A stretch of DNA of 64,000 nt from Roseateles sp. SL47 (GCF_026625885.1 NZ_CP113068.1:1240001-1304000), one strand, 5' to 3'; positions 42,112 to 54,023 are shown, numbered from the stretch's first letter. Notes: generated from the sequence alone by a model not told the origin. A program made the numbers and translations.

Positions 42112-43158
42112 TCAGCGCAGCTTGGGGTCGAGCGCATCACGCAAGGCATCGGTGAACAACGAGAAGGCCGTGACAAACACCGCCATGAAGAGCGTCACCA
42201 CCGCCAATTGCCACCAATAGCCCAGGATCAGCTCGTTCTGGGCCTCCGACAGCATCGTGCCCCAGGACACCTGGTCCACGCTCACGCCCAGCCCCAGGTA
42301 GGAGAGGATCACTTCGCTCTTGATGAACGACACCACATGCAGCGACAGCTGCACCAGCGCCACATGCGACACGTTGGGCAGGATGTGCTTGAACATGCGC
42401 GAGGTGCGGCTGGCGCCGATGGCTTCGGCGGAACGCACATATTCGCGGCCCGAGTGCTTCATGAACTCGGCCCGCACCAACCGGTAGATGCCCGTCCAGC
42501 CGGCCAGCCCCAGGATCATCACCACCGGCAGCACACCCCGGCCGAACACCACTGCAAAGGCGAAGATCAGCAGGATGTTGGGCATGGCGGTGAAGACGTT
42601 GTAGACCCACTCCAGGAAGTCGCCCACCTTGCCGCCATAAAAGCCGGAGAGGGCGCCCAGCACCGTACCGATCAGTGTGGCCACCACGGCCGCGAGCACG
42701 CCCACCATGATGGAGATCTCGGCGCCCTTGATGGCCTTGGCCAGCACGTCGCGGCCGAGCCGGTCCGCGCCGAAGGGCAAGGTCTGCGCACGCGGTGTTT
42801 CATCCGTTTTGTAGTGCTTGGCGCGTTCCGCCCATTCACCGTATTTGGGCGCCAGTGGGTCGATGTCGCTCAGGTCCACCTTGGTCCGCTTGTCCACCTC
42901 GACGGCGGCGGCTGTCTCGACCGCACCCGGCCCCATGAAGGTGGGCGGCGCGTTCGGCACGCCGGTCTCCTTCTGCCAGTCGCCGGCCACCAGGCCCAGG
43001 CCGGCGAGCACCACCAGCAGCAGCGACAACGCCACCACCGTCAGGGCCGCCATGCCCACCTTGTCCGCCCGCAGGCGCCGCCAGGAGGCGGCCCACACAC
43101 CTTGGGACTTCTGCGCCTTCGGGCGGGTCGCGCCGGAGGCTGTCATCACGCTGCTCAT
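42112..43158 (-). CDS. yejE: ABC transporter permease (YejE/DppC-like)
   Basis: A 348-residue permease with one N-terminal helix ('VGMAALTVVALSLLLVVLAGLGL'), then a ~70-residue periplasmic segment rich in charged residues ('KRTKVDLSDIDPLAPKYGEW'), typical of YejE but absent from short DppC proteins. The membrane domain has five helices, and the ATPase-coupling EAA loop is 'EYVRSAEAIGASRTSRMFKHILPN'. 'LPFGADRLGRDVLAKAIKGAEIS' is the conserved DppC-type entry. It lies between the YejB-like and YejF-like genes with gaps of 18-25 nt, so all three are one operon. Confidence 0.9.
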   Translation of the reverse strand: MSSVMTASGATRPKAQKSQGVWAASWRRLRADKVGMAALTVVALSLLLVVLAGLGLVAGDWQKETGVPNAPPTFMGPGAVETAAAVEVDKRTKVDLSDIDPLAPKYGEWAERAKHYKTDETPRAQTLPFGADRLGRDVLAKAIKGAEISIMVGVLAAVVATLIGTVLGALSGFYGGKVGDFLEWVYNVFTAMPNILLIFAFAVVFGRGVLPVVMILGLAGWTGIYRLVRAEFMKHSGREYVRSAEAIGASRTSRMFKHILPNVSHVALVQLSLHVVSFIKSEVILSYLGLGVSVDQVSWGTMLSEAQNELILGYWWQLAVVTLFMAVFVTAFSLFTDALRDALDPKLR

Positions 43159-43183
43159 GCTGGAATCTCCGTCCGTCCCGCCG

Positions 43184-44122
43184 TCACTTCAACACCACCC
43201 GTGGGTCGACCAGCCTGTAGAGCAGGTCGGTCACCAGGTTCACCACCATCGTGATGGCGGCGATGTAGATGGCAAAGGCCTGGATCACCGGATAGTCGCT
43301 GCGGTTCACCGCCAGCAGAATCTCGCGGCCCAGCCCCGGAATCGAGAAGAACACCTCCAGCAGGAACGAGCCCACGAAGAGGCTGGGCAGTGCCACCGAA
43401 ATGTTGGTGAGGATGGGGATCATCGCGTTGCGCAGCACATGCTTGAGCAGGATGGTCTTCTCGGTCAGGCCCTTGGCCCGCGCGGTGCGCACGTATTCAT
43501 GGCCGATCTCGTCCAGGAAGAAGGTGCGGTAGAGCCGGGTGTAGGGTGACAAGGCCACCGCAACCGCCACAAACACCGGCAGCGGCGCGTAGGTGGTGAG
43601 ATTGGTCCAGACGCTGTCGCTCCAGCCCTGCACCGGGAACCAGCCCAGTTGGAAGGCGAACACGTACTGGAACACGATGACATAGACCAGCAACGAGATC
43701 GACACGGCGATGGTGGTGCCCATCATCACCGCACGGTCCACCGCACGGCCACGCAGGTAGGCCACGATCAGTGCAAACGGCACCGGCAGCAGCACTTCCA
43801 GCAGCAGGATGGGGATCATCACCGTCAGCGTGGCGGGCAGCCGTGTGGCAAAGAGGTGGGCCACCGATTCATTGGTCGCCCAGCTCTTGCCCCAATCGAA
43901 GGTCACGATCTGCTGAAGGAAGATCAGCAGCTGTTCCCACAGCGGCTTGTTCAAGCCGAGCTGATCGCGGATGGCCTGGATCTGATCGGCGCTGGCGTTG
44001 AGGCCGCCCAGCACTTCAGCGGGATCCCCGCCAAACCATTTGAAGAGGAAGAACACCAGCAGCACGACCCCCAGCAGGGTGGGGATCATTTGCCACAGGC
44101 GCCTGATCAGGTAAGCCGCCAT
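43184..44122 (-). CDS. yejB: ABC transporter permease (YejB/DppB-like)
   Basis: A 312-residue permease starting 'MAAYLIRRLWQMIPTLLGVVLLVFF', the usual DppB/YejB first helix. Then follow a periplasmic loop ('FGGDPAEVLGGLNASADQIQAI'), five further helices and the EAA loop 'EYVRTARAKGLTEKTILLKHVLRN'. The frame is open upstream to 44440, but homologs begin at the ATG at 44122. It is the first gene of the minus-strand transporter operon and divergent from three solute-binding protein genes. Confidence 0.9.
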   Translation of the reverse strand: MAAYLIRRLWQMIPTLLGVVLLVFFLFKWFGGDPAEVLGGLNASADQIQAIRDQLGLNKPLWEQLLIFLQQIVTFDWGKSWATNESVAHLFATRLPATLTVMIPILLLEVLLPVPFALIVAYLRGRAVDRAVMMGTTIAVSISLLVYVIVFQYVFAFQLGWFPVQGWSDSVWTNLTTYAPLPVFVAVAVALSPYTRLYRTFFLDEIGHEYVRTARAKGLTEKTILLKHVLRNAMIPILTNISVALPSLFVGSFLLEVFFSIPGLGREILLAVNRSDYPVIQAFAIYIAAITMVVNLVTDLLYRLVDPRVVLK

Positions 44123-44469
44123 TGCTGGGGGACTCCATTCAAGCGACGCCACGCGGGCGACAGAAAAAGCAAAACCCCGGACGCTTGGGACGGCCAGGGC
44201 CCTTCGGGAACCATGCAAATCACGCGGGAGTCTATGACAGCGCATGCAAGGGCCGTACCGGCATTTGCCCTGAAAGCATCGGAGAAAACTGATATCGCAC
44301 TTCGGTTGTTCCTGTGCGAGGTGGTCGCCATGCGCCCAATCCTGACAAGGGCTTGGGCAGGCCTGCGGTCGTTGAGGGTTGTTGGCATGGTCAAGGCCGG
44401 TAGCCGCCCCTAGACTGCGCGTTTTCCCGCGCACGGTCATTTGTGCCTGTTTTTGAGGATGGTTTTTCG
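44123..44469. other. Divergent promoter region of the peptide transporter locus
   Basis: About 350 bp between the permease operon (minus) and the first binding-protein gene (plus). Both promoters must lie here. GAGGATGG at about 44454-44461 is a plausible ribosome site for the binding protein. No repeat, gene or sure operator was recognised. Confidence 0.4.
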
Positions 44470-46333
44470 ATGCAACGCATGACGGCCTCGACCCGAGGCC
44501 TGGCCACGGCCCTGATCTTCGGTTTTTCGTCCACCTTCGCGCAGGTGCCGCCAGTGGTGCCAGTGGCGCAAGTGGAGCCTATGGGGGCCGCTTCGTCCGT
44601 GAGCGGCGCGCCGGTTGCGGTGGCGGGTCCGGAGAAGGTGCTGCGCGTGGCCATGCGGGTGGCCGAGACAGGGTTCGACCCGGCCTATGTCACCGACCTG
44701 TATTCGCGCAACCTGGTGGCCAACATGTTTGATGCCCCGCTGCGCTACAGCTATCTCCAGCGACCCTATCAACTGGAGCCGTCCGTCACCGACGGCATGC
44801 CCGAGGTGCTGGACAACGCCACGCGGTTCATCTTCCGCATCAAGCCGGGCATCTACTTTTCAGACGACCCCGCCTTCAAGGGCAAGAAACGCGAGCTGAC
44901 CGGCGCCGACCTCATCTATACGCTCAAGCGGCACTATGACCCGGTCGTCAAGAGCGGGCATCTGTATCGGCTGCAGGGCGCCGGCATTCTGGGTCTGGAT
45001 GAGGTGCGCAATGCTGCCTTGAAGGGCGGCAAGCCGTTCAACTACGACCAGGCGGTGGAGGGCCTGCGCCTGGTGGATCGCTACACCGTCGACATCCGTG
45101 TGCGCAACAGCGACCCGCGGTTCATCTACCACTTTGCCGACCCGATGCTGAGCCTGATGGCCCGCGAGGTGGTGGAGACCTACGGGGACCGGGTGGGCGA
45201 GCATCCGGTGGGCACCAACGCCTGGGTGTTGTCGCAGTGGCGGCGGTCGTCGCAGATCGTCTTCACGCGCAATCCCAACTTCCGCGAGGTGTACTACCAC
45301 GAGCCTGTGCCGACGGAGCGGCCGGTACTGGCCGAGCAGGTCAAGCGTCTGCAGGGGCGGCGTCTGCCGATGGTCGACCGTGTGGAGATCTCGGTGATCG
45401 AAGAAAGCCAGCCGCGCTGGCTCTCCTACCTGCGCAAGGAGTTCGACCTGCTGGACGACCTGCCCAATGAATTCGCACCGGTCGCCATCCCGCAGAACAA
45501 GCTCGCGCCCAACCTGGCCAAGCAGGGCCAGCGCGCCATCCGCTACGAGCGGGCGGACGTGACCATGAGCTACTTCAACATGGAAGACCCGGTGGTGGGC
45601 GGCTACACCCCGGACAAGATCGCGCTGCGCCGTGCCATTGCACTGGCGGTGAATCAGGATGAGCAGATCCGTCTGCCGCGTCGCGGACAGGCCGTGCCGG
45701 CGCAGGGCATCATCTCTCCGGGCGTGTTCGGCTATGACAAGCAGCTGAAGTCCGAGATGGGCGAGTTTGACCGTGCCCGCGCCAAGGCCCTGCTCGATCT
45801 CTATGGCTATGTGGACAAGGACGGCGACGGCTGGCGCGACCTGCCGGACGGCAGCCCGCTCACGCTGGAATACACGACCGAGCCCGACGCGAGAAAGCGC
45901 CAGCTGGCCGAGTTGTGGCAGAAGAACATGACCGCCATCGGCGTGCGCATGCGGTTCAAGATCGGCAAGTGGCCGGAAAACCTGAAGGCGGCCAATGCGG
46001 GCCGCTTGCAGATGTGGGGCCTGAGCTGGGGCGCGGACATTCCGGACGGTGAGAACTTCCTGGGCCTGGCGTATGGCCCCAGCAAAGGCCAGTCCAACAA
46101 GTCGCGCTTTGATCTGCCGGAATACAACCGCCTGTTTGAGCAGCAGCATTCCATGCCGGATGGTCCGGAACGGCTGGCGCTGATGCAGAAGATGCAGCGC
46201 ATGGCGGTGGCCTACATGCCGTTCAAGGCAGAGACCCATCAGGTGTTCACCGACCTCGCCCACCCCTGGGTGATCGGCTACGACAAGAACCTCTATCAAC
46301 GCGACTACTGGGCCTATGTCGATATCGATACCG

Positions 46334-46362
<29 letters not shown>
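44470..46362 (+). CDS. Family 5 extracellular solute-binding protein, copy 1
   Basis: A 630-residue periplasmic binding protein of the SBP_bac_5 (peptide/nickel) family. A signal peptide ('TRGLATALIFGFSSTFAQ') is followed by a Val/Pro/Ala-rich linker of ~35 residues. The mature domain starts 'KVLRVAMRVAETGFDPAYVTDLYSR'. Family features are 'FRIKPGIYFSDDPAFKGKKRELT', 'HPVGTNAWVLSQWRRSSQIVFTRNP' and 'NMEDPVVGGYTPDKIALRRAI'. It is longer than DppA (535) and closer to YejA-type proteins. Where copies 2 and 3 have 'PVGTGPF' it has 'PVGTNAW', suggesting a different ligand pocket. The start has a GAGG-type Shine-Dalgarno. It should feed the adjacent YejBEF-like transporter. Confidence 0.9.
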
Positions 46363-48358
<1,996 letters not shown>

Positions 48359-48370
48359 CCCCGCACTTGC

Positions 48371-50356
48371 ATGATGCCTCGCCCGAAGCTGCTGCCATCG
48401 ATCGTCCGCCCCACCGCGCGCCTTGGCGGTCTTTGCTTGGGGGCCGTTGCACTGGTGATGCTGGGCTTGATGCTGATGGCGCCATCGCCGGCCGCGCGGG
48501 CCAGTGCAAGCGAGGCCACGAGTGTCCCAGGCCCTGCGACCGCCGGGGCCACGACCTCCGCCACCATGACGCCCGGGACCATGGCGCCCGGGACCACGGC
48601 ACCCGGCAACACCACGCCCCACCACCCCCGCGAGAAGGTGCTGCGTTATGCCTTCCTGGTGGCGGAAAGCACCCTGGACCCGGCTCAGATCAGCGACCTC
48701 TATTCGCGCGCCGTCACGGCCCATATCTTCGAGTCGCTCTACAACTACGACTACCTGGCCCGCCCCTACAAGATCAAGCCCAACACGGCGATGGCCATGC
48801 CGGAGGTGACGGACAACTTCCGCACCTGGACCATCCGGCTGCGGCCGGGCCTCTATTTCGCGGACGATCCGGCCTTCAAGGGCAAACGCCGGGAATTGAC
48901 GGCCGAGGACTATGTCTACAGCCTCAAGCGCTTCTTTGACCCGGCGGTGAAGTCACCGATGTATTCGAGTTTCCGGCAGGAGGGCATCAAGGGCCTGCAG
49001 GCCATGCGCGACGAGGCCCTGAAAAGTAAGAAGCCTTTCAACTATGACCGGCCGGTGGAGGGCGTGAAGGCGCTGGACCGCTACACGCTGCAGTTCAACC
49101 TGGAAGCGCCGCGGCCGCGCTTTCTCTACAACCTGGCCGGGGGCGACACCTACGGCGCCGTGGCGCGCGAGGTGGTGGAACACTACGGGGCCAGCATCGG
49201 TGAGCATCCGGTGGGGACGGGGCCTTTCCAGCTGGAGAAATGGCGGCGCAGTTCCTTCCTCCGGCTGGTGCGCAACCCGGGCTTTCGGGATGTGCGTTAT
49301 GACGCCGAACCCAATGCGGATGATGCCGAGGGCCAGGCGCTGCTGGCGCGTTTGAAGGGACGCCGCCTGCCGATGGTGGATGCGGTGGAGATCAGCATCA
49401 TCGAGGAACTCCAGCCGCGCTGGCTGTCTTTCCTGAACCGGGAATTCGACCTCATCTACACGCTGCCGGAGGAATATGCGGACATTGCGCTGCCGCACGG
49501 CAAGCTGGCGCCCAACCTCGCCAAACGCGGCATGCATCTGCATCGGGTGCTGGCCAGCGACCGGCACTTGTACTACTTCAACATGGAAGATCCGGTGGTG
49601 GGCGGGTACACCCCTGAGAAGGTGGCCCTGCGCCGGGCGATTGGTCTGGCTACGGATGTCGAGACGGAGATCAACCTGGTGCGGCGGCATCAGGCGATCC
49701 GCGCGCAGTCGATCGTCAGCCCGATGACCTGGGGTTACGACGAGCAGTACCGGTCGGAAAACGGTGAGACGGACCTGGCGCGTGCCAAGTCCTTGCTGGA
49801 CACCTATGGCTATGTGGACAAGGACCGTGACGGCTGGCGCGACATGCCGGACGGCAGCCCGCTGGTGCTGGAGCTGGCCTCGACGCCGGATTCCAAGACC
49901 AAGCCTTACGACGAGCTGTGGAAGCGCAACATGGACCGGCTGGGCATCCGTCTGAAGATCCAGATGGCGCGCTGGCCGGAGAACCTCAAGGCGGCGCGTG
50001 CGGGGCAATTGCAGATCTGGCAACTGGGCTTCAACAACTCCACGCCGGATGCGCAGTTGAGTCTGGAGCTGGTGTACGGGCCAGCTTCCGGCGGTCAGAA
50101 CCTGGGGCGTTTCAAGCTCGAGCGTTTTGATGAGATCTATCGCCAGATGCTGGTGCTGCCGGATGGGCCGGAGCGGCTGGCGCTGCTGCGTGAAGCCCAG
50201 CGGCTGCTCACGGCCTACATGCCGCAGAAGTACCGCGTGCATCGCATGGTGATCGACATCAGCCAGTCCTGGCTGATCGGCTACCGGCGGCCCTTCTTCA
50301 ATCAGATGTTCTGGCAATACGTCGACATCGATACGGAGCAGCAGCCGAGGTTCTGA
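48371..50356 (+). CDS. Family 5 extracellular solute-binding protein, copy 3
   Basis: A 661-residue paralog of copies 1 and 2. The signal peptide is 'RLGGLCLGAVALVMLGLMLMAPSPAARA'. A Thr/Pro/Gly/Ala linker of ~40 residues contains three repeats of the M/T-x-PGT type. The mature domain begins 'KVLRYAFLVAESTLDPAQISDLYSR', with Ser-Thr-Leu in place of Thr-Gly-Phe of the others. 'HPVGTGPFQLEKWRRSSFLRLVRNP' and 'NMEDPVVGGYTPEKVALRRAIGLA' are conserved. It starts 12 nt behind copy 2. Three large binding proteins for one permease suggest an extended range of peptide or other ligands. Confidence 0.9.
   Translation: MMPRPKLLPSIVRPTARLGGLCLGAVALVMLGLMLMAPSPAARASASEATSVPGPATAGATTSATMTPGTMAPGTTAPGNTTPHHPREKVLRYAFLVAESTLDPAQISDLYSRAVTAHIFESLYNYDYLARPYKIKPNTAMAMPEVTDNFRTWTIRLRPGLYFADDPAFKGKRRELTAEDYVYSLKRFFDPAVKSPMYSSFRQEGIKGLQAMRDEALKSKKPFNYDRPVEGVKALDRYTLQFNLEAPRPRFLYNLAGGDTYGAVAREVVEHYGASIGEHPVGTGPFQLEKWRRSSFLRLVRNPGFRDVRYDAEPNADDAEGQALLARLKGRRLPMVDAVEISIIEELQPRWLSFLNREFDLIYTLPEEYADIALPHGKLAPNLAKRGMHLHRVLASDRHLYYFNMEDPVVGGYTPEKVALRRAIGLATDVETEINLVRRHQAIRAQSIVSPMTWGYDEQYRSENGETDLARAKSLLDTYGYVDKDRDGWRDMPDGSPLVLELASTPDSKTKPYDELWKRNMDRLGIRLKIQMARWPENLKAARAGQLQIWQLGFNNSTPDAQLSLELVYGPASGGQNLGRFKLERFDEIYRQMLVLPDGPERLALLREAQRLLTAYMPQKYRVHRMVIDISQSWLIGYRRPFFNQMFWQYVDIDTEQQPRF
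48566..48610 (+). repeat. Three tandem 15-bp units in the third binding-protein gene
   Basis: ATGACGCCCGGGACC, ATGGCGCCCGGGACC and ACGGCACCCGGCAAC follow each other and code for the PGT-type linker repeats. The frame is preserved. Confidence 0.9.
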
Positions 50357-50475
50357 CCGGCTCTGCGCAGGCAGGGGAAACGGTCCGCCCTGAGCGCACG
50401 GCGCGGCATCGCGCCCGTCCCCGAACCATCCCCACGCTCCCACTTCTGCTCCCCGCCAGGGCTACACTGCCCGCC

Positions 50476-50589
50476 ATGTCCACCTCCTTCGCAACGCCGC
50501 TGCTCCTCGCGGGGCTGCAGACGTCGCCATGCCGACGCTTGTGCCCGCGCCTCAGGCCTTTGCGTGTGCGCTGCCGCGCTGTGGCCTGA
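50476..50589 (+). CDS. Possible 37-residue mini-ORF upstream of glrK
   Basis: An ATG eight bases behind a TACACT element (50463-50468) opens a frame of 37 codons that stops by a TGATG overlap with the chosen glrK start. The product is Leu/Arg/Cys-rich without a domain. It may be a coupling leader for glrK, or it may be chance; the longer glrK start at 50529 would overlap it. Confidence 0.25.
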   Translation: MSTSFATPLLLAGLQTSPCRRLCPRLRPLRVRCRAVA

Positions 50590-52040
50590 TGTTTGGCTTC
50601 TTTCGCATTTCCTTCCGCCAGGTCCTGCTGATCGGCTTTCTGCTGATTGCCGGGCTGTTGTCGGCCGCATCGCTTGGTGCGCTGCTCACGCTGGAACGGC
50701 TGACGGTGCAGGGCCGCGAGGCCGTGCTGCGCGCCGCGCGCATGGGCAACGAGGTGCAACAACTGGCCGAGCGCAGCGTGAGCCTGGAGCGTGCGGCTCG
50801 CCAATACCTGGTGCTGGAAGACCGCAGCCTGCGGCAACGCTTTGAAGACGATGCCGAAGACGCCGAGCGGCTGCTGCAGCAACTGCGCGCCCAGGCCCTC
50901 CATCCCGAATCCCTCGACGCCTGGGCCGCCAAGCTCGCCGAGATCCGCAACCTGCTGGATATCGCCGTCAAACCCGGCCCCGCCCGCCGCAAGGAAGCCG
51001 ACCTCACCGCCAAGTTCCGCGAGCTCAGCGCCCTCACCGCCCAGTTGGGTGACATGGTGCGGCAGCACACACAACAGAGCAACGGCTCGCTGCAGGACCA
51101 ATTGGAGAGCGGGCGGGTGAAGCTTGGCCAGCAGGTGCTGGGTGCCATCGGGCTGTCGGTGTTGCTGGCCCTGGCCTTCGGCTTCTGGCTCACCCGTCCG
51201 CTGCGTCGCCTGGAGCAGGCCATCGTCCGATTGGGCGAAAACCGGCTGGAAGAGCCGATCGACTTCCGCGGCCCGGCCGACTTGCAGTCGCTCGGTCAGC
51301 GTCTGGACTGGCTGCGCCTGCGCCTGGGCGAGCTGGATGCTGACAAGGCGCGCTTCCTGCGACACATCTCGCATGAGCTGAAAACGCCGCTGGCGGCCCT
51401 GCGGGAAGGCGTGTCACTGCTGGAAGACGAAGTGGCCGGCGCCCTCAACGACAAGCAGCGCGAGGTGGCCCGCATCCTGCGGGACAACACCGCCGTGCTG
51501 CAGCGGCAGATCGAAGACCTGCTGCGCTTCAACGCCGCCGCCTTCGAAGCCCGCCGCCTGCAACGCCAGCCCACCGAGCTGGCCTCGCTGATCCAGGGCA
51601 CCATCCAGGCACAGCGCCTGCAATGGCAGGCCCGCGACCTGCGCATTACCGTCGAGGGCGGTCCGCAGGAGATCGAGGTCGATCCGGACAAGCTGGGCGC
51701 CGCATTCGGCAATCTGCTCTCGAACGCGATACGCTTCGCCCCGCCGGGGGGTGGAATCCGCTTTGAACTGTCGCGGCGGGACGGCCATTTGCTGATCGAC
51801 CTGAGCGACGACGGTCCCGGTGTCGCGCCGGCCGATCACGCCCGGATCTTCGAACCCTTCTACCGAGGCGAACGCCAGCCGGAGGACGCCCTGCGCGGCA
51901 CCGGCATCGGCTTGTCCATCGTCAAGGAGTACATCGCCGCGCACGGCGGGCAGATCGAACTGCTGCCTTCCGAGCGGGGTGCCCATTTCAGAATCAGCCT
52001 GCCATGCAGCCACACGCATCTTCCTCCCGCCCACGCCTGA
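50589..52040 (+). CDS. glrK: Sensor histidine kinase GlrK (QseE)
   Basis: A 483-residue membrane kinase. Helix 1 ('VLLIGFLLIAGLLSAASLGALL', about 11-32) and helix 2 ('LGAIGLSVLLALAFGFWLT') enclose a helical periplasmic sensor ('RSVSLERAARQYLVLEDRSL' is the four-helix type seen in QseE). A HAMP domain follows. The H-box is 'FLRHISHELKTPLAALREGVSLLEDE'. The N-box 'LLSNAIRFAPPGGG', 'DDGPGVAPADHARIFEPFYRG' and 'GTGIGLSIVKEYIAAHGG' complete the ATPase. The downstream lipoprotein and sigma54 regulator give the QseE-QseG-QseF arrangement. The ATG at 50589 begins 'MFGFFRISFRQVLLIG', a normal N-terminus. It overlaps qseG by 37 nt. Confidence 0.9.
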   Translation: MFGFFRISFRQVLLIGFLLIAGLLSAASLGALLTLERLTVQGREAVLRAARMGNEVQQLAERSVSLERAARQYLVLEDRSLRQRFEDDAEDAERLLQQLRAQALHPESLDAWAAKLAEIRNLLDIAVKPGPARRKEADLTAKFRELSALTAQLGDMVRQHTQQSNGSLQDQLESGRVKLGQQVLGAIGLSVLLALAFGFWLTRPLRRLEQAIVRLGENRLEEPIDFRGPADLQSLGQRLDWLRLRLGELDADKARFLRHISHELKTPLAALREGVSLLEDEVAGALNDKQREVARILRDNTAVLQRQIEDLLRFNAAAFEARRLQRQPTELASLIQGTIQAQRLQWQARDLRITVEGGPQEIEVDPDKLGAAFGNLLSNAIRFAPPGGGIRFELSRRDGHLLIDLSDDGPGVAPADHARIFEPFYRGERQPEDALRGTGIGLSIVKEYIAAHGGQIELLPSERGAHFRISLPCSHTHLPPAHA

Positions 52041-52609
52041 CCCTGACCCCGGTCGCGGCCAGCCTGTTCCTGCTGATGGCGGGCTGCGCGCCCCTGCCGC
52101 CCAAGACCGTGGTCCGGGAAGTGCGCGTGGAGGTGCCGGTGCAGGTGCCCACGGTGAGCCCGGCGGACGCCGCCGCTCGCCATTTGCTGGCCTATCACGA
52201 TCGCATCCGCCAGATGGGCACGGCCGAGCTGGCGCAGGAACTGCTGCCGCGTGACGATGCCAATCTGCCAGCCGCCACCGCCGTACCGCTCGCGCTGGCG
52301 TTGATGACCAACCACGCCCCGGGTGAGCTGGCGCGCGCGCAAAACCTGCTGGAGCAGGTGCTGCGCCAACCCGACACCGGCGACTGGAAGCCGCTGGCGC
52401 AACTGCTGCTGGACCGGCTGGTGGAACAACGCCGCCTGGAAGATCAGGCCGACAAGCTCAACCAGCAGCGGGCCAGCCTGCAGCAGCGCCTGGACCAGGC
52501 CAATCAGAAGCTGGAGGCCCTGAAGGCGATTGAACGCAGCCTGGTGGCCCCACGCCCTGGGGCGCCGTCACCGGCCGCCAGCGCGCCGGCCAGCGGGGCT
52601 TCGAAATGA
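52004..52609 (+). CDS. qseG: QseG-like lipoprotein of the Glr system
   Basis: A 201-residue lipoprotein with signal and lipobox 'LFLLMAGCAPLPP' (Cys about residue 28). The periplasmic part has 'HLLAYHDRIRQMGTAELAQEL', a tetratrico-like helical region and a C-terminal coiled coil ('ADKLNQQRASLQQRLDQANQ'), ending in an Ala/Pro/Ser tail. Its place between glrK and glrR is that of QseG, which in enterobacteria binds QseE and stimulates signalling. The identity rests on position and lipoprotein type more than on strong motif similarity. It overlaps glrK by 37 nt and glrR by 4 nt. Confidence 0.75.
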   Translation: MQPHASSSRPRLTLTPVAASLFLLMAGCAPLPPKTVVREVRVEVPVQVPTVSPADAAARHLLAYHDRIRQMGTAELAQELLPRDDANLPAATAVPLALALMTNHAPGELARAQNLLEQVLRQPDTGDWKPLAQLLLDRLVEQRRLEDQADKLNQQRASLQQRLDQANQKLEALKAIERSLVAPRPGAPSPAASAPASGASK

Positions 52610-53970
52610 CCGGTGCACGCCTGCTGCTGGTCGATGACGATGCCGACCTGCTCAAGCTGCTGTCGATGCGGCTGGACGCGGCCGGGTATGACGTCACCGC
52701 CGTGACCTCCGCCGAGGCGGCGCTGACCCATCTGGCGGTGCAGCGGCCAGCCTTGGTGCTGAGCGACGTGCAATTGCCCGGCATGGACGGGCTGGCCCTG
52801 TTCGACGCCATCCGCGAACGGCATCCCGCCCTGCCGGTGATCCTGCTCACCGCCCACGGCACCATTCCGGATGCGGTCCAGGCCACCGCCCGCGGGGTCT
52901 ACACCTACCTCACCAAACCCTTCGACGGACGGGCCCTGCTGGACACCATCGCCCAGGCGCTGGCGCTGACGGCGCCACAAGGTGATGCGCAGGACCATGG
53001 CGACACGGCCTGGCGCGAAGGCATCGTCAGCCGCTCCAACATCATGGCCGAGGTGCTCGCCGAAGCGAAGCTGGTGGCGGCCTCACAGGCCAGCGTGCTG
53101 ATTCGTGGTGAAAGCGGCACGGGCAAGGAACTGCTGGCCCGCGCCATCCACGCCGCCAGCCCCCGGGCCGGTAAACCCTTTGTGGCGGTGAACTGCGGCG
53201 CCATTCCGGAGGCGCTGCTGGAGTCCGAGCTGTTTGGCCATGTGAAGGGCGCCTTCACCGGGGCGGTGAGCCACCACCGAGGCCTGTTCCAGGCCGCAGA
53301 CGGCGGCACGCTGCTGCTGGACGAAATCGGCGACATGCCGCTGCCGTTGCAGGTGAAATTGCTGCGGGTGCTGCAGGAGCAGCAGGTGCGGCCAGTGGGG
53401 TCCAGCGAGTCGGTACCGATCGACGTCCGAATCCTGTCCGCCACGCATCGGGATCTGGATGTGGCCATGGCCGAAGGCCTGTTCCGTGAAGATCTCTATT
53501 ACCGGCTCAATGTGGTCAGCCTCACAGTGCCCAGCCTGAGCGAGCGCCGCGAAGACATTCCGCTGCTGGCCCAGCACCTGCTCACGCGCCTGGCCACCAA
53601 ATACAACAAGCGCCTCAACGGCTTTGCGCCGGAAGCGCTGAAGGCGTTGAGCATGGCCACCTGGCCGGGCAACGTCCGCCAGTTGCACAACGTGGTGGAG
53701 CAGGTGTCGGCGCTGGCCACCTCACCGCTGATTCCGCTGTCGCTGGTGCAGCGGGCGCTGCGGGTGCCCAGCATGGAGGTGCTGAGTTATGCGCAGGCGC
53801 GGGAGCGCTTTGAACGCGAGTACCTGGTGGGGCTGCTGAAGCTCACGGACGGCAATGTGGCGGATGCGGCACGCCTGGCGGAGCGCAACCGCACAGAGTT
53901 CTACCGTTTGCTGCAGCGCAATGGCCTGAACCCGGGGCTTTTCCGGGCCGATCCGCCTGTCGCCGAATAG
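52606..53970 (+). CDS. glrR: Sigma54-dependent response regulator GlrR (QseF)
   Basis: A 454-residue NtrC-family activator. The receiver has 'LLVDDDADL', the phospho-acceptor Asp54 in 'VLSDVQLPGMDG' and Lys in 'YLTKPFDG'. The AAA+ domain has Walker A 'IRGESGTGKELLARAIH', the sigma54-contact loop 'VKGAFTGAVSHH', Walker B 'GTLLLDEIGDMPLP' and the R-finger region 'FREDLYYRLNVVSL'. The Fis-type HTH at the end ('GNVADAARLAERNRTEFYRLL') is typical of GlrR. The last codons contain one of two predicted GlrR binding sites for the opgG promoter. In E. coli GlrR activates glmY and rpoE with sigma54. Confidence 0.92.
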   Translation: MTGARLLLVDDDADLLKLLSMRLDAAGYDVTAVTSAEAALTHLAVQRPALVLSDVQLPGMDGLALFDAIRERHPALPVILLTAHGTIPDAVQATARGVYTYLTKPFDGRALLDTIAQALALTAPQGDAQDHGDTAWREGIVSRSNIMAEVLAEAKLVAASQASVLIRGESGTGKELLARAIHAASPRAGKPFVAVNCGAIPEALLESELFGHVKGAFTGAVSHHRGLFQAADGGTLLLDEIGDMPLPLQVKLLRVLQEQQVRPVGSSESVPIDVRILSATHRDLDVAMAEGLFREDLYYRLNVVSLTVPSLSERREDIPLLAQHLLTRLATKYNKRLNGFAPEALKALSMATWPGNVRQLHNVVEQVSALATSPLIPLSLVQRALRVPSMEVLSYAQARERFEREYLVGLLKLTDGNVADAARLAERNRTEFYRLLQRNGLNPGLFRADPPVAE

Positions 53971-53975
53971 CGACA
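53958..53975 (+). promoter_or_regulatory. GlrR-type enhancer site 1 (TGTC-N10-GACA)
   Basis: TGTC at 53958 and GACA at 53972 with ten bases between them match the E. coli GlrR consensus exactly. It overlaps the glrR stop codon and is centred about 163 bases before the predicted opgG transcription start. Confidence 0.7.
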
Positions 53976-54023
53976 CGGAAAAATTCAATGAAATCAACGG
54001 CTTGGAACAATCGGCCGCAGATC

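Noticed and set aside
40465..43254. Plus-strand frame of 929 codons opposite the ABC transporter genes
   Set aside because: The largest open frame in the area but only the reverse of two ATPase domains and a permease.
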